64,000 nucleotides of DNA from Moorena sp. SIOASIH (GTDB lineage Bacteria > Cyanobacteriota > Cyanobacteriia > Cyanobacteriales > Coleofasciculaceae): contig NZ_JAAHIH010000003.1 of the NCBI RefSeq assembly GCF_010671925.1, positions 1,364,001 through 1,428,000 of the forward strand, read 5' to 3'. The position numbers and the translations under genes are program-made. Positions 34,000 through 42,717 of this stretch are shown piece by piece. Every line of letters begins with the position of its first letter. Position 1 is the stretch's first letter. The notes beneath the pieces are model-generated. The model saw only the letters and a list, made by a program, of their open reading frames with translations, did no database searches and was not told where the DNA came from.

Positions 34000-34923
34000 A
34001 TGATCAATAACAGCAACGTGGAAACAAAAAAGGAAAAGATTTGCACAACCCGTCCCCTGTCAAAGGAGCAAATTGCACAATACCATGATGAAGGATTTCT
34101 GATTGTCCCTAGTTTCTTTGACCCTGAAGAAGTTGCACCGATAAAGCAGGCTTTGCAACCCGATTCTGAGTTGAGTGGAATCTGGACACAATATGTAGAT
34201 AATCATGGTACAACATGGATGGATAGCCATGGTCACTTGAATCAACAACTAGCTTGGATAGAGTTAGGAGACTCTCTACTCAGTGTTATTCCTCGTACAG
34301 TTCGGATGGTCAATGCAGTCGAGGTACTTTTAGGAGGATTAGAGTGTTATCATTGGCACTCAAAAATAACAGTAAAAAATCCACATACCCAAGCCTGGAT
34401 TGAATGGCATCAGGGCTATGGAGGCTGGTATAACGATGGTTGTTTATACCCAGATTTTGTAACTTCCACGGTGGCTATTGACAAGAATACTAAAGAAAAT
34501 GGATGTCTTCAGGTCATCAAAAAATCCCACTTAATGGGTCGCCTGGATCATAAAGTTTTTGATGGTGGAGGTGGGGCTCTACGTATAGATTCAGAATGGA
34601 TGGACACAATTATAGACAGACTAGGTATTGTCTACTGTGAGCTGGAACCTGGTGATGCACTATTTATACATGCGAATACGATACATTGCTCAGGAGATAA
34701 CCAAACCGATTTACCCCGAACAACTCTAACTTGTCACTACAATGCACGATCAAACGAGCCATTCTGTTTGGAGCGAGTTCCACACCGTCGTTATCGTTTC
34801 CTGGAACGCCTACCAGATACAAGCATTATTGAAAAGAACTACAGTTCGGTCTTGAATAGTCAGGTTTTCATGAAAAAAACATTTGATAAAATTATCACTT
34901 ATGGGATGGAACCTGAAAAATGA
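34000..34923 (+). CDS. PhyH-family Fe/2-oxoglutarate enzyme with HxG site (possible halogenase)
   Basis: This 307-residue protein belongs to the phytanoyl-CoA dioxygenase family, close to ectoine hydroxylase in pattern. In ectoine hydroxylase the iron triad is HxD...H; here the aligned segment reads WHQGYGGW, so H137 is kept but the Asp position is Gly139. The distal His is H229 in HANTIHCSGDN, and the 2-oxoglutarate Arg follows in LPRTTLTCHYN. Replacement of this Asp by Ala or Gly leaves a coordination site for chloride and is the hallmark of non-heme iron halogenases (SyrB2, WelO5). A ribosome site GAGGAAAGG precedes the ATG. It may therefore halogenate the cluster product, be catalytically changed, or be inactive; only experiment can tell. 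Confidence 0.85.
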   Translation: MINNSNVETKKEKICTTRPLSKEQIAQYHDEGFLIVPSFFDPEEVAPIKQALQPDSELSGIWTQYVDNHGTTWMDSHGHLNQQLAWIELGDSLLSVIPRTVRMVNAVEVLLGGLECYHWHSKITVKNPHTQAWIEWHQGYGGWYNDGCLYPDFVTSTVAIDKNTKENGCLQVIKKSHLMGRLDHKVFDGGGGALRIDSEWMDTIIDRLGIVYCELEPGDALFIHANTIHCSGDNQTDLPRTTLTCHYNARSNEPFCLERVPHRRYRFLERLPDTSIIEKNYSSVLNSQVFMKKTFDKIITYGMEPEK

Positions 34924-34944
34924 ACAACTCCGAAAACTATTTAG

Positions 34945-35563
34945 CAAGTCGCTACCTATTGATGATAGTTGATTGGGAAGGAGTACACCAATTTCACGGC
35001 TAGGTTATATGGTATTAGAAAGCGATCGCCTAGCCAAAGCTTTCACAACTAGAGGTTGGCCAGTCTTAGCTTTTCTAGATACCCACGAACCAGGGAAACC
35101 AGAACCTCCCTATCCTCCTCATTGTGAAAAAGGGTCTGGGGAAGAAAAGCTCGTTCCTGAACTGGAATGGCTAGAAACTCATCCCCACGCCACCTTAATT
35201 CAAAAAGACTGCATCAATGGTTTTATCGGTTCCATTGATGTAGATACTGGAAACAATACTTTAATTAGCTGGATAAACCAGCTCAAACTGGAAGCCTTAG
35301 TAGTCGTAGGAATCTGTACCGATATTTGCGTCATGGACTTTGTAGTTACCATGCTTTCCGTGCGCAATCATGGTATGATTCCAACATTAAAAGACATTGC
35401 CGTTTATACCGAAGGCTGTTCGACCTTCGACCTCTCAGCAGAAATGGCAGCCCAGCAGGGTTTGCCAAAAACAGCGATTCATCCCCAGGAAATTGCTCAT
35501 CACGTTGGTTTATACACCATGGCATGCCGTGGAGCGCTTCTTGCTTCTACAATTTTGATGTGA
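34945..35563 (+). pseudogene. Decayed nicotinamidase copy fused to an xisI fragment
   Basis: Bases 34955-35003 resemble the middle of xisI (CTACCTATTGATGATAGTTG and so on). At about 35006 the sequence switches to nicotinamidase, aligning from residue 64 of the intact protein (ESDRLAKAF) to its C-terminus with over 90% similarity by eye. The first 63 or so residues, including the catalytic Asp in VVDVVNGF, are missing. The Lys (IQKDC) and Cys (CTDICVMDF) remain. A frame of 196 residues starting at 34973 is open but would encode an incomplete, presumably inactive enzyme. Confidence 0.88.
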
Positions 35564-35564
35564 C

Positions 35565-35795
35565 CAATCTCAAGTTAAAAACTAAGTAAAATTTACCTTT
35601 TTAATAAAAATCCTGAAATCTGGACTAACAATTGACACAGGCGAAAGGGAGTAACAGTTTTTTTTTAACACTTATCTATTACTTTAACTGCCTTTTTGCT
35701 AAACTTTTAACTGAGGAGTGTTTCCTATCTCCTATTTTTCCAAGTTAGAAAATACTCCCATTGGGAGCTAGGAAGTATAAATAGTCAATGTTGCG
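35565..35795 (+). pseudogene. Relic of the SDR gene with a large internal deletion
   Basis: The sequence matches the flanks of the SDR gene. Bases 35570-35680 correspond to the leader and first about 70 coding bases (AAGTAAAATTTACCTTTTTA, ACTAACAATTG). The match then jumps to the gene's end and downstream region (TTTTTGCTAAACTTTTAACT, CCCATTGGGAGCTAGGAAGT), corresponding to 29075-29170. About 700 bp of coding sequence are deleted. The order nicotinamidase, SDR, nadC is the same as in the intact set. Confidence 0.85.
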
Positions 35796-35802
35796 AGGCA
35801 GG

Positions 35803-35965
35803 AAACGGGCAAGATGCCCGTTCCACCAAGATGCCCGTTCCACCAAGATGCCCGTTCCACCAAGATGCCCGTTCCACCAAGATGCCCGTTCCACCAAGAT
35901 GCCCGTTCCACCAAGATGCCCGTTCCACCAAGATGCCCATTCCACCAAGATGCCCATGCCACCCA
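35803..35965. repeat. 17-bp tandem repeat array
   Basis: About nine perfect or near-perfect copies of AAGATGCCCGTTCCACC in direct tandem with no spacer, the last with small changes. Related single units occur at 28098-28145 and 54738-54765. All reading frames across it are open only because 17 shifts frame each unit; these are not genes. Not a CRISPR, since there are no spacers. Confidence 0.9.
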
Positions 35966-36037
35966 CCGGGTCAAACAGCTTTAATGAGATCCACCCTTAG
36001 CTTCTCTGTTACGCCGTAAGTTTAAGTATAAATCACC

Positions 36038-36820
36038 ATGCCCTCACCATTCCCTGGAATGAATCCCTATTTAGAAGATTCAGCCTATTGGTCAAGCGTA
36101 CATCATTGGCTAATTACCGAAATTGCTCGCTTATTAAACCAACAGTTAGCCCCTAAATATGTAGTTGCGGTAGAAGTGCGAATCTACGAAACTAGTGGAG
36201 AAAAGTCCACGCTTATTGGTATTCCTGATAATGCCATTGCTAAAAGCTCTGAAAATACTATCAGATATCCCGAGTCTAATGTAGCTGTTGCAGTTCCTTC
36301 TACCGAACCTTTAACGATAGAACTTGCTCTCACAGAAACTATTAAGCAAGGATATTTAGAAGTTAGGAAAGTTGGCACCGGAAAAGTTGTTACGGCTATT
36401 GAAATTATTTCTCCTATCAATAAAAATGTAGGAGAAGGTCGAAAAAAATATGAAAAAAAACGTCAGCTTATTTTAAATAGTAAAACAAATTTTGTAGAAA
36501 TAGATTTACTACGTCAAGGGAATTCACTGATTAATTTAAATCAGAATATCGAGCGTGACTATCACATTTTAGTTAGTCCTAGTAATCAACGCCCTCAAGC
36601 CTATCTATATGCTTTTAATATTCAAGATTTTATTCCTGCATTTCCTTTACCTCTATGTCCAGAAGATCCAGAAATACTTCTAGATTTACAAAGGATTTTA
36701 CATCAAGTTTATGACCAAGGGCGCTATGATTTAATGATTGACTACAAACAAAAAATTATTCCTGGTTTATCAAAAGCTGATGCCAGTTGGGTAGAAAATA
36801 TTTTAACAAACAAGGATTAA
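36038..36820 (+). CDS. DUF4058 family protein
   Basis: This is a 260-residue protein of the DUF4058 family, common in cyanobacteria and some other environmental bacteria, of unknown function. The family start MPSPFPGMNPYLEDSAYWSS is unmistakable, followed by VHHWLITEIARLLNQQLAPK, YLEVRKVGTGKVVTAIEIIS and the C-terminal DQGRYDLMIDY. The VVTAIEIISP segment resembles the strand-E-x-I core of nuclease-like folds seen in Uma2, but this is only a loose resemblance. The gene lies between the SDR relic and the nadC relic, so it appears to be an insertion into the decaying duplicate. Confidence 0.9.
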   Translation: MPSPFPGMNPYLEDSAYWSSVHHWLITEIARLLNQQLAPKYVVAVEVRIYETSGEKSTLIGIPDNAIAKSSENTIRYPESNVAVAVPSTEPLTIELALTETIKQGYLEVRKVGTGKVVTAIEIISPINKNVGEGRKKYEKKRQLILNSKTNFVEIDLLRQGNSLINLNQNIERDYHILVSPSNQRPQAYLYAFNIQDFIPAFPLPLCPEDPEILLDLQRILHQVYDQGRYDLMIDYKQKIIPGLSKADASWVENILTNKD

Positions 36821-36898
36821 ATTAAATTAGTTATTGTAAAAATTTACATCATAACTCGTTAAAATAAAAAAAATAACCAGATTTTTTGGTAAGAGTTA

Positions 36899-37366
36899 TG
36901 GCAATATTACCTCCCCCAATAGTGTTAGACCCTCTACTTCATCAATGGCTCAAAGAAGATATTGGTAGAGGCGATCGCACCACCCAAGGGATGATGGGGT
37001 GATGATTAAGGATAATCATATTCAAGCCGCTGGGGGAATTGGGGAAGCGATCGCTCGAATTCGTAAGACTATTCCCTATCCTATGACCATAGAAGTGGAG
37101 ACAACAACTCTGGTCTGGCGGAAGTAGAAGAGGCGATCGCCCACAATGCTGATATTATCATGTTGGATAATATGCCAGTTGAGGAGATGGAGGTAGCAGT
37201 TAAGCTAATTCGTGATCGCAACAACAACATTAAAATTGAGGCATCGGGTAATGTGACCTTAAAGACGATTCGTGCAGTGGCCGAAACAGGAGTAGATTAC
37301 ATTTCCAGCAGTGCTCCCATTACTCGCTCTAGTTGGTTGGATTTGAGCATGAGATTGGGGAGTTGA
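36899..37366 (+). pseudogene. nadC: Decayed nadC copy
   Basis: The start (ATGGCAATATTACCTCCCCC) through GGTAGAGGCGATCGCACCAC equals nadC codons 1-31. The sequence then jumps over about 390 bp to GATGATTAAGGATAATCATA, continues to the C-terminus, and has a small insertion (GTCTGGCG) near 37111 that shifts the frame. Only the last 68 codons form an open frame. It cannot make an active enzyme. It is the last member of the duplicated nicotinamidase-SDR-nadC set. Confidence 0.93.
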
Positions 37367-37489
37367 GATCAGTTGAGATAAACAGTAGTAAAACCGCACA
37401 GGATATCTGGGAACAGGGAACGGGAAATAACCAATTTAAATACACATCAGCTTACCAATTTTAAAAAATATTCCTACAGATTAATACTC

Positions 37490-37529
37490 TCCCCATCTCC
37501 CCATCTCCCCATCTCCCCATCTCCCCATC
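37490..37529. repeat. 8-bp tandem repeat (CTCCCCAT)
   Basis: Five copies of CTCCCCAT in tandem, sitting between the nadC relic and the convergent binding-protein gene. It marks the right edge of the cluster. The same kind of GGGGAGAT tract returns near 63295-63330. Confidence 0.8.
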
Positions 37530-37567
37530 ATCATCCCTAGCAGGCATAAATTAAATTGGTATAAGGG

Positions 37568-38983
37568 TTAAGGGATTGGCACAAATTCATACTCCAAACT
37601 AGAACTATTACTTGGTTCAATTGTCACCAAATTGACCGGTTGATAGCGATCGCCTGATGGAAAAAAACGAATCGGAGCAGCAGCACCTGTAGCAAAAAAG
37701 TTCGGTGCTGAAAGTTCCTGTTGAACTCCGGTGCGACTAGGATTACGTCTAATCGCAGCACTTAGGGCTTGCAGAGCATCATAAGCCATAGCTGTGCGCC
37801 AGTTAACATCAATACCCCAAAGCTGATAAGCGGTTTTGGGAAATTCAGAACCAGGCTTGGCTAGGGGATGCCAGGGTAATGCTACTACCATACCTTGAGC
37901 ATCTTTACCTGCTACTGTCAATGTCTTGGTACTGTAAACTTGATTTCCCGCCAAAATAACTAATTGTTGACCCAAGCTATTGCGGTGTTTGCTATTGAGC
38001 TGAACCACATTTAGTACCTGATCAAGGCTGCTAGAATCAGCACCTAACATCAGAACTTGAGCACCACGATTAATCGCTTGTTTAAAGCTTTTAGCAGCAC
38101 TAAAATTTTTCTCAGACACGTCAAACTCACTAACTACTCGTCCTCCTTCCAAGAAAACAGCGGTTACAAACTCTGATTTAAGAGACTGACTAGACTCACT
38201 TTGAGAATTGTAGAAAACAGCAACATTATGCTGCTTGAGGTCTTGCAGCATGTGTTTAGCTAATGCTCTAGCTGCCAGGAGATCATTCGGTACACTACGA
38301 AAAACAAAGTCGCTAATTCCTGATAGGTTTACTGAAGTACTAATGGGAGAAATTGTTACCAATTTACCAGATTTATAGCTATCTGCTGTGGCTTGGGTCA
38401 CCTTGCTGCTGAAATTACCAACAACTGCCAAAATCTCGGGCTTACTTACCAACTTTAATGCTAATTTTTTGGCCACCTCTGGATTATTATCATCATTAGC
38501 GATGAGTACTTTGAGAGGAATACCTTTAATTCCACCAGCTTGATTGATTTCCTGTTGGGCTTGAGCCACACCCCGAAGTATATCTTTGGCAGTATTTACG
38601 TCATCACTAATGGACACAACAGCAGCAATGGTGTAAGAGGGTTTGTCCCCAATACGAGCGTTATTAAAGTAGATCAGAGCTTCTGGATCATCACGGTGGA
38701 GGTTTAAGGATTCGGTGAATTTAACAATTGCCTGGTCGTAGTTACCAGCAGTAACCGCTTCTACTCCTAGCTGTTTTTCCAGTGTTGTTGAATCAGAAAA
38801 TAAAATATGCTCTCCCCCACTAAGGTAATTTGGTATCGTTGTTTTCTCTGAAGATGTATTTTTCGATACCAGGATAGATAAGGGAGATGTGGTCACTTTA
38901 AACCACCACAGACACCCAGATACCAAAGCTAAGGAGATCATCAATGATAGCCAAAGAAGCTTAGTTTCGTTGTTCTGATACAT
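37568..38983 (-). CDS. Membrane-anchored branched-chain amino acid-type binding protein
   Basis: This 471-residue periplasmic binding protein type I belongs to the Leu/Ile/Val-receptor family. The N-terminus is a hydrophobic segment LLWLSLMISLALVSGCLWW; VSGC matches a lipobox, so a lipid-anchored protein is possible. About residues 70-115 look like a TPR-type helical pair (AVTAGNYDQAIVKFTESLNL). The receptor domain follows, beginning SYTIAAVVSISDDVNTAKDI. No permease or ATPase genes are next to it. Its neighbours upstream in the same direction are a paralog and a protein kinase, so a sensing role rather than transport is plausible. Confidence 0.85.
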   Translation of the reverse strand: MYQNNETKLLWLSLMISLALVSGCLWWFKVTTSPLSILVSKNTSSEKTTIPNYLSGGEHILFSDSTTLEKQLGVEAVTAGNYDQAIVKFTESLNLHRDDPEALIYFNNARIGDKPSYTIAAVVSISDDVNTAKDILRGVAQAQQEINQAGGIKGIPLKVLIANDDNNPEVAKKLALKLVSKPEILAVVGNFSSKVTQATADSYKSGKLVTISPISTSVNLSGISDFVFRSVPNDLLAARALAKHMLQDLKQHNVAVFYNSQSESSQSLKSEFVTAVFLEGGRVVSEFDVSEKNFSAAKSFKQAINRGAQVLMLGADSSSLDQVLNVVQLNSKHRNSLGQQLVILAGNQVYSTKTLTVAGKDAQGMVVALPWHPLAKPGSEFPKTAYQLWGIDVNWRTAMAYDALQALSAAIRRNPSRTGVQQELSAPNFFATGAAAPIRFFPSGDRYQPVNLVTIEPSNSSSLEYEFVPIP

Positions 38984-39387
38984 ACGCTATTGCTAATTTT
39001 TATAAAGGCTAACCCTGTTGATTACCCGGAATAACGCTTAATACTAATTTGATACTAATTTGTTTTGTAGTCTTTCAAGATAATTTATGAGTGGAATGGT
39101 TGATGGTTGACAGTTGACGGTTGAGGGTCAACGAAAAACCATCAACGGCGGTTGACATAGTGACCCTGTAGAATACAACTGAATACAATTGAATACAACT
39201 AGTTAACAAAAGCCCTTGTTGGATACTCCTGATTAGGGAAATAACTTAGCTAAATAACTTAGCTAAATAACTTAGGTAAATAACTTATGGTACAAGATTT
39301 GACAACTGATCAGGTGACAAAATGGCAAAAATATTGATCAGTTATTCCAAAATTGGGCAACGCCCTTGTTTCTATGTTGCACCGTTT
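38984..39387. other. Intergenic region with 13-bp repeats
   Basis: No gene. Three to four tandem copies of AAATAACTTAGCT lie at 39238-39286. A GTTGACGGTTGA tract with complementary TCAACG sequences near 39100-39150 can form hairpins. Likely holds the promoter of the 3' binding-protein gene. Confidence 0.5.
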
Positions 39388-40824
39388 CTACTTGCTAGGA
39401 ATCGGCACAAAGTCATAACCAAAGCTGGAACGATTACCTGGTTCAATCTTGACAAGCTGGACAGCCTGGTTGCGATCGCCTGATGGTAAAAACCGAATTT
39501 TGCTGGATACTCCTTGGGGCTGAAAACCTGATCCGGATAGGGCTTTTTGCACACCGGAACGGCTTGGCTGCTGTTTGAGGGCTGCAATTAAAGCTTGAGT
39601 AGCATCGTAAGTCAAGGCAGTGCGCCAGTTCACATCTGAACCCCATAATTTAGTGGCGGTTTGGGGAAAGGGGGAATTTGGAGCGCCCAAAATATGCCAG
39701 GGGACTGCCAACACCATACTAGCCGCATCCTTACCACCGATTTGCAAGGTCTTGGGTTTGTAAAGACTATCCCCTGCTAGCATCGGTAGACCTCCATCAT
39801 TGACCTGCACTACTAGTAACGCTTGGTTAAGGGTGGCGGAATTGGGGGCTAAGATCAACACTTCTGCACCTTTCTCGATCGCCTGTTTGACATCAACACC
39901 AGCATTAAAGTTAGGTTTGGCAAAGTCAAACTCTCCCACTACCTCGCCACCATCAGCAAACAGGGCAGTAGTAAATGCATCGGCAAGAGATTGGCTGTAG
40001 TTGCTCTGGGAATTAAAAAAGACAGCTGCTTTGCGTAGATTTAATTGATTTAGCATGTAGCGAGACAGGGCGCTACCAAAAAAGCGATCGCTAGGGATAG
40101 TCCTAAAGACATAATTACCCAGTCTTGAAATAGTTACTGAGGTACTAGTCGGAGAAATCACCACCAACTGATTCTCTTGATAAACCTCTGCGGCTGCCAG
40201 GGTGACCTCACTGCTAAAATGACCAATAACCCCCAAAACATCTGGATTATCCACAAAAGCTTTAGCTATTTTTTTAGCCACCTTGGTATCATTGTCATCA
40301 TTAGCAATCAGCACCTTCAATGGTACATTATTAATACCACCCGTAGCATTGATTTCCTGTTGGGCTTGGGCAACACCCCGTAACATTTCTTTGGCTGCAT
40401 TTACCTCTACACCAATAGGTATTGAGATCGCAATTGTATAAGACTTAGATGTACCGATCCGAGCATTATTGAGGTAAATCACAGCTTCTGGATCGTTTTT
40501 CTTAGCTTTGAGCGATGCCTCCAGTAAGGAAGCCGCTTTCCCATAATTCCCAGAAGCAAATGCTTTGACTGCTGCCTGTTTGGCTGGTGTTACCTCTTTT
40601 GGGATTAAGGTTCTATCTCCGGCACTAAGGTGCTCTGCTATGATTATCTGAGGCTTAATTTTTGTAGTTTTTGGAGTTACCTTAGCCCTAGGTTCATCTT
40701 CCTCCGTTTCCTCCGGAAATGGCCATGTGATTATCTGATTTTCGTGAAGCCACCATAACCCTCCCAACACCATAGCTACCGTCATCACCATGGATAGCAA
40801 AAGAACACTCGTTTCGTTTTTCAT
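39388..40824 (-). CDS. Membrane-anchored branched-chain amino acid-type binding protein (paralog)
   Basis: This 478-residue paralog of the previous gene has the same build: an N-terminal anchor (VLLLSMVMTVAMVLGGLWWL, without a lipobox cysteine), a proline/lysine-rich linker, a TPR-like pair (AFASGNYGKAASLLEASLKA) and a receptor domain (YTIAISIPIGVEVNAAKEML). The C-terminal ends of both (KIEPGNRSSFGYDFVPIP here) are alike. It begins 60 bp after the kinase stop, which indicates one transcript. The two copies have diverged through the binding domain and may recognise different ligands. Confidence 0.87.
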   Translation of the reverse strand: MKNETSVLLLSMVMTVAMVLGGLWWLHENQIITWPFPEETEEDEPRAKVTPKTTKIKPQIIIAEHLSAGDRTLIPKEVTPAKQAAVKAFASGNYGKAASLLEASLKAKKNDPEAVIYLNNARIGTSKSYTIAISIPIGVEVNAAKEMLRGVAQAQQEINATGGINNVPLKVLIANDDNDTKVAKKIAKAFVDNPDVLGVIGHFSSEVTLAAAEVYQENQLVVISPTSTSVTISRLGNYVFRTIPSDRFFGSALSRYMLNQLNLRKAAVFFNSQSNYSQSLADAFTTALFADGGEVVGEFDFAKPNFNAGVDVKQAIEKGAEVLILAPNSATLNQALLVVQVNDGGLPMLAGDSLYKPKTLQIGGKDAASMVLAVPWHILGAPNSPFPQTATKLWGSDVNWRTALTYDATQALIAALKQQPSRSGVQKALSGSGFQPQGVSSKIRFLPSGDRNQAVQLVKIEPGNRSSFGYDFVPIPSK

Positions 40825-40883
40825 CGGACATAAGTTCCGTTGTCAGTTACCCTGCATCATTCCATTAATCAGCAACGCCCCTG

Positions 40884-42308
40884 CTATAGTATTCGAGATA
40901 ACAGTTGATAAACCAGGCGGAAAAGTGCCGTCAGAGCGATCGCTGCTGCTGCAGCTAGAACTGATATTATGATAACTAACTGGATTGACTGCTGGACTCG
41001 CAGCACCGGGAAAAGTATCAAAAGTCCCAAGCTGATGCCTCCAATAATCACTAGGTCAATTTTTTCAATAAACCTGCGATATTGAGCATAAATTAGCCCT
41101 CCCAAACTCATTCCCCATAAAAGCATACCCAGTGGGTTGGAGGACATCACCTTAGCAAAAGCAGTTGCAGCAATGAATAATAAAGCTCCCTCAAATCCAG
41201 TAAAAGCAGCTGCCCCTAGTACCTCAAGTAGAGAAAAGTTTGGTCTGAGGGGTTTGGATAGGGGTGAGTGGGTTTGTGGTCCCCTGGTGTGGGGCCGGGA
41301 GGGTGGGGATACTGGTAGAACTGATCCGTGAGGGGTTTGAGGGGTTGTCTGAGCAATGTTTAAACTATTTATGGCATCAAGAACCTCCTGAGCAGACTGA
41401 AAGCGTTGATTGGGCATTGGCATAAGTAGTCGATTGAAAATACTCTCAAGTTCATTGCTGATTTGGATATAACTTCTCCAGTTCCATTCATGGGTAACAG
41501 GTTCGTAGAGTTCATTGGGTTCTCTGCCAGTCATCAAAACCATCACAGTCACTGCCAGAGCATACAAATCCGTTGAAGGGTAAATTTGAGAACCGGTCAT
41601 TTGCTCCGGTGGTGCAAATCCGATGGAATAAATACCAGTAGACCTCGCCCCTGTTGATCCTGGGTTGACCTGTTGCTTAACTGCACCAAAGTCTAATAGA
41701 TAGAGAAGCCCATTGCGATCGCGCATAATATTGGAAGGCTTGATATCCCGATGAATGGAGCCATTGTCATGGACAAATTGGAGGACTTTGAGAATTTCTG
41801 TTAACACTTCTATGGCTTTGGCTTCAGAGAATGCTCCTAAGGTGTTGAGTTCTTCCTCCAAGTTTTGTCCATCAATATATTCCTGTACCAGATAGAAAAA
41901 CTGGTCTTGTTTACCCGGTTTCAGACTCGGCACCGTCAACGGAAAGTAGGCATACAAATCGGGGATTTGGGGGTGACGCCTGCCCAATTTCTCTAAAACC
42001 GTTGCTTCCCGCTCAAACAATCTGTGGGCAGTTTGTAGTTCCCTCTGGCTAATTCTCCCAGACGGTTGGAACTGCTTAACGACACATTGACGCAAGGTAG
42101 GGGTATAGCGATCGCGTGCTAGAAATGCCGCTCCAAATCCTCCTTTGCGCAGCAGCTGGGAGGGAATGTAGCGACTTGCTACAATCAGGGGCATACCACA
42201 GCTATTACAATACCTTTGCTCTGTGGTGGTTAGAGTGGTTCTGTTATCTAGATCATCAAAGTAATTATGGGGATTTGGGCAGCCAGGACGGGTGCAGAAA
42301 ATTTCCAT
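40884..42308 (-). CDS. Serine/threonine protein kinase with zinc-ribbon and membrane C-terminus
   Basis: This 474-residue Hanks-type kinase has an N-terminal four-cysteine zinc ribbon (C5, C10, C34, C37) typical of cyanobacterial kinases. The glycine loop is LRKGGFGAAFLARD, the ATP-binding lysine K78 is in CVVKQF, HRDIKPSN spans 186-193, and DFGAVKQ follows, so it should be active. After a Pro-rich linker (about 320-355) there are four predicted membrane segments (for example LLFIAATAFAKVM and VIIGGISLGLLILFPVL). With two membrane-anchored binding proteins in the same operon it may be a ligand-coupled signalling unit. Its own ligand and target are unknown. Confidence 0.9.
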   Translation of the reverse strand: MEIFCTRPGCPNPHNYFDDLDNRTTLTTTEQRYCNSCGMPLIVASRYIPSQLLRKGGFGAAFLARDRYTPTLRQCVVKQFQPSGRISQRELQTAHRLFEREATVLEKLGRRHPQIPDLYAYFPLTVPSLKPGKQDQFFYLVQEYIDGQNLEEELNTLGAFSEAKAIEVLTEILKVLQFVHDNGSIHRDIKPSNIMRDRNGLLYLLDFGAVKQQVNPGSTGARSTGIYSIGFAPPEQMTGSQIYPSTDLYALAVTVMVLMTGREPNELYEPVTHEWNWRSYIQISNELESIFNRLLMPMPNQRFQSAQEVLDAINSLNIAQTTPQTPHGSVLPVSPPSRPHTRGPQTHSPLSKPLRPNFSLLEVLGAAAFTGFEGALLFIAATAFAKVMSSNPLGMLLWGMSLGGLIYAQYRRFIEKIDLVIIGGISLGLLILFPVLRVQQSIQLVIIISVLAAAAAIALTALFRLVYQLLSRIL

Positions 42309-42717
42309 GTTTTACAGGATCACTACGAAAGACAAGGCGCTACCAGGCATCTACTTTACTCTACTAGAGTCTATTTATCTCCCTCAATCGAGGGTTAGGC
42401 ATTTGTACATTAGTTCTATAGTTTAAATCTATATCTATATCCAAATCATGTTCATTCCTTGCTACCGCTTCGCGCTTCGCTCAGGTATCAGAGGTTGGAC
42501 GTCAGCTGACAAGCTCTAGCAAGTCACTGCTTGTTGTGTTTATTTTAGTCGTTAGATATTATTAAACTCACGCCATTTTGAAGAAGCCCCTGGAATTTTC
42601 TGCATTACTGATCACAATCTTCCGGTGGGTAGCGGGATAAATTCCGTCACTTGTTTTTAACCCTGTCTTGATGCAATAGCGAGTGGGGGAAACCCCCAAG
42701 ACCGCGCTGCATCGCTT
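42309..42717. other. Intergenic region with dispersed repeat fragment
   Basis: No gene is supported. It contains short direct repeats (TATATCTATATCC near 42427), a GCTTCGCGCTTCGCTC tract near 42467-42482, and a shortened copy of the GCAGCGCGGTCTTGGGG repeat in inverted form at 42664-42718, which reaches the 3' end of the LysR gene. Confidence 0.6.

Noticed and set aside
34973..35563. Second functional nicotinamidase
   Set aside because: The open frame is long but lacks the first 63 or so residues with the catalytic Asp and begins in an xisI scrap.
35803..35965. CRISPR array
   Set aside because: Units are contiguous without spacers, and no cas genes are present in the window.
35745..36019. 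Several 62-73 codon frames across the 17-bp repeats
   Set aside because: They are made only of repeated PRCPFHQDARSTKM or WNGHLGGTGI units; a 17-bp stop-free tandem repeat opens every frame.
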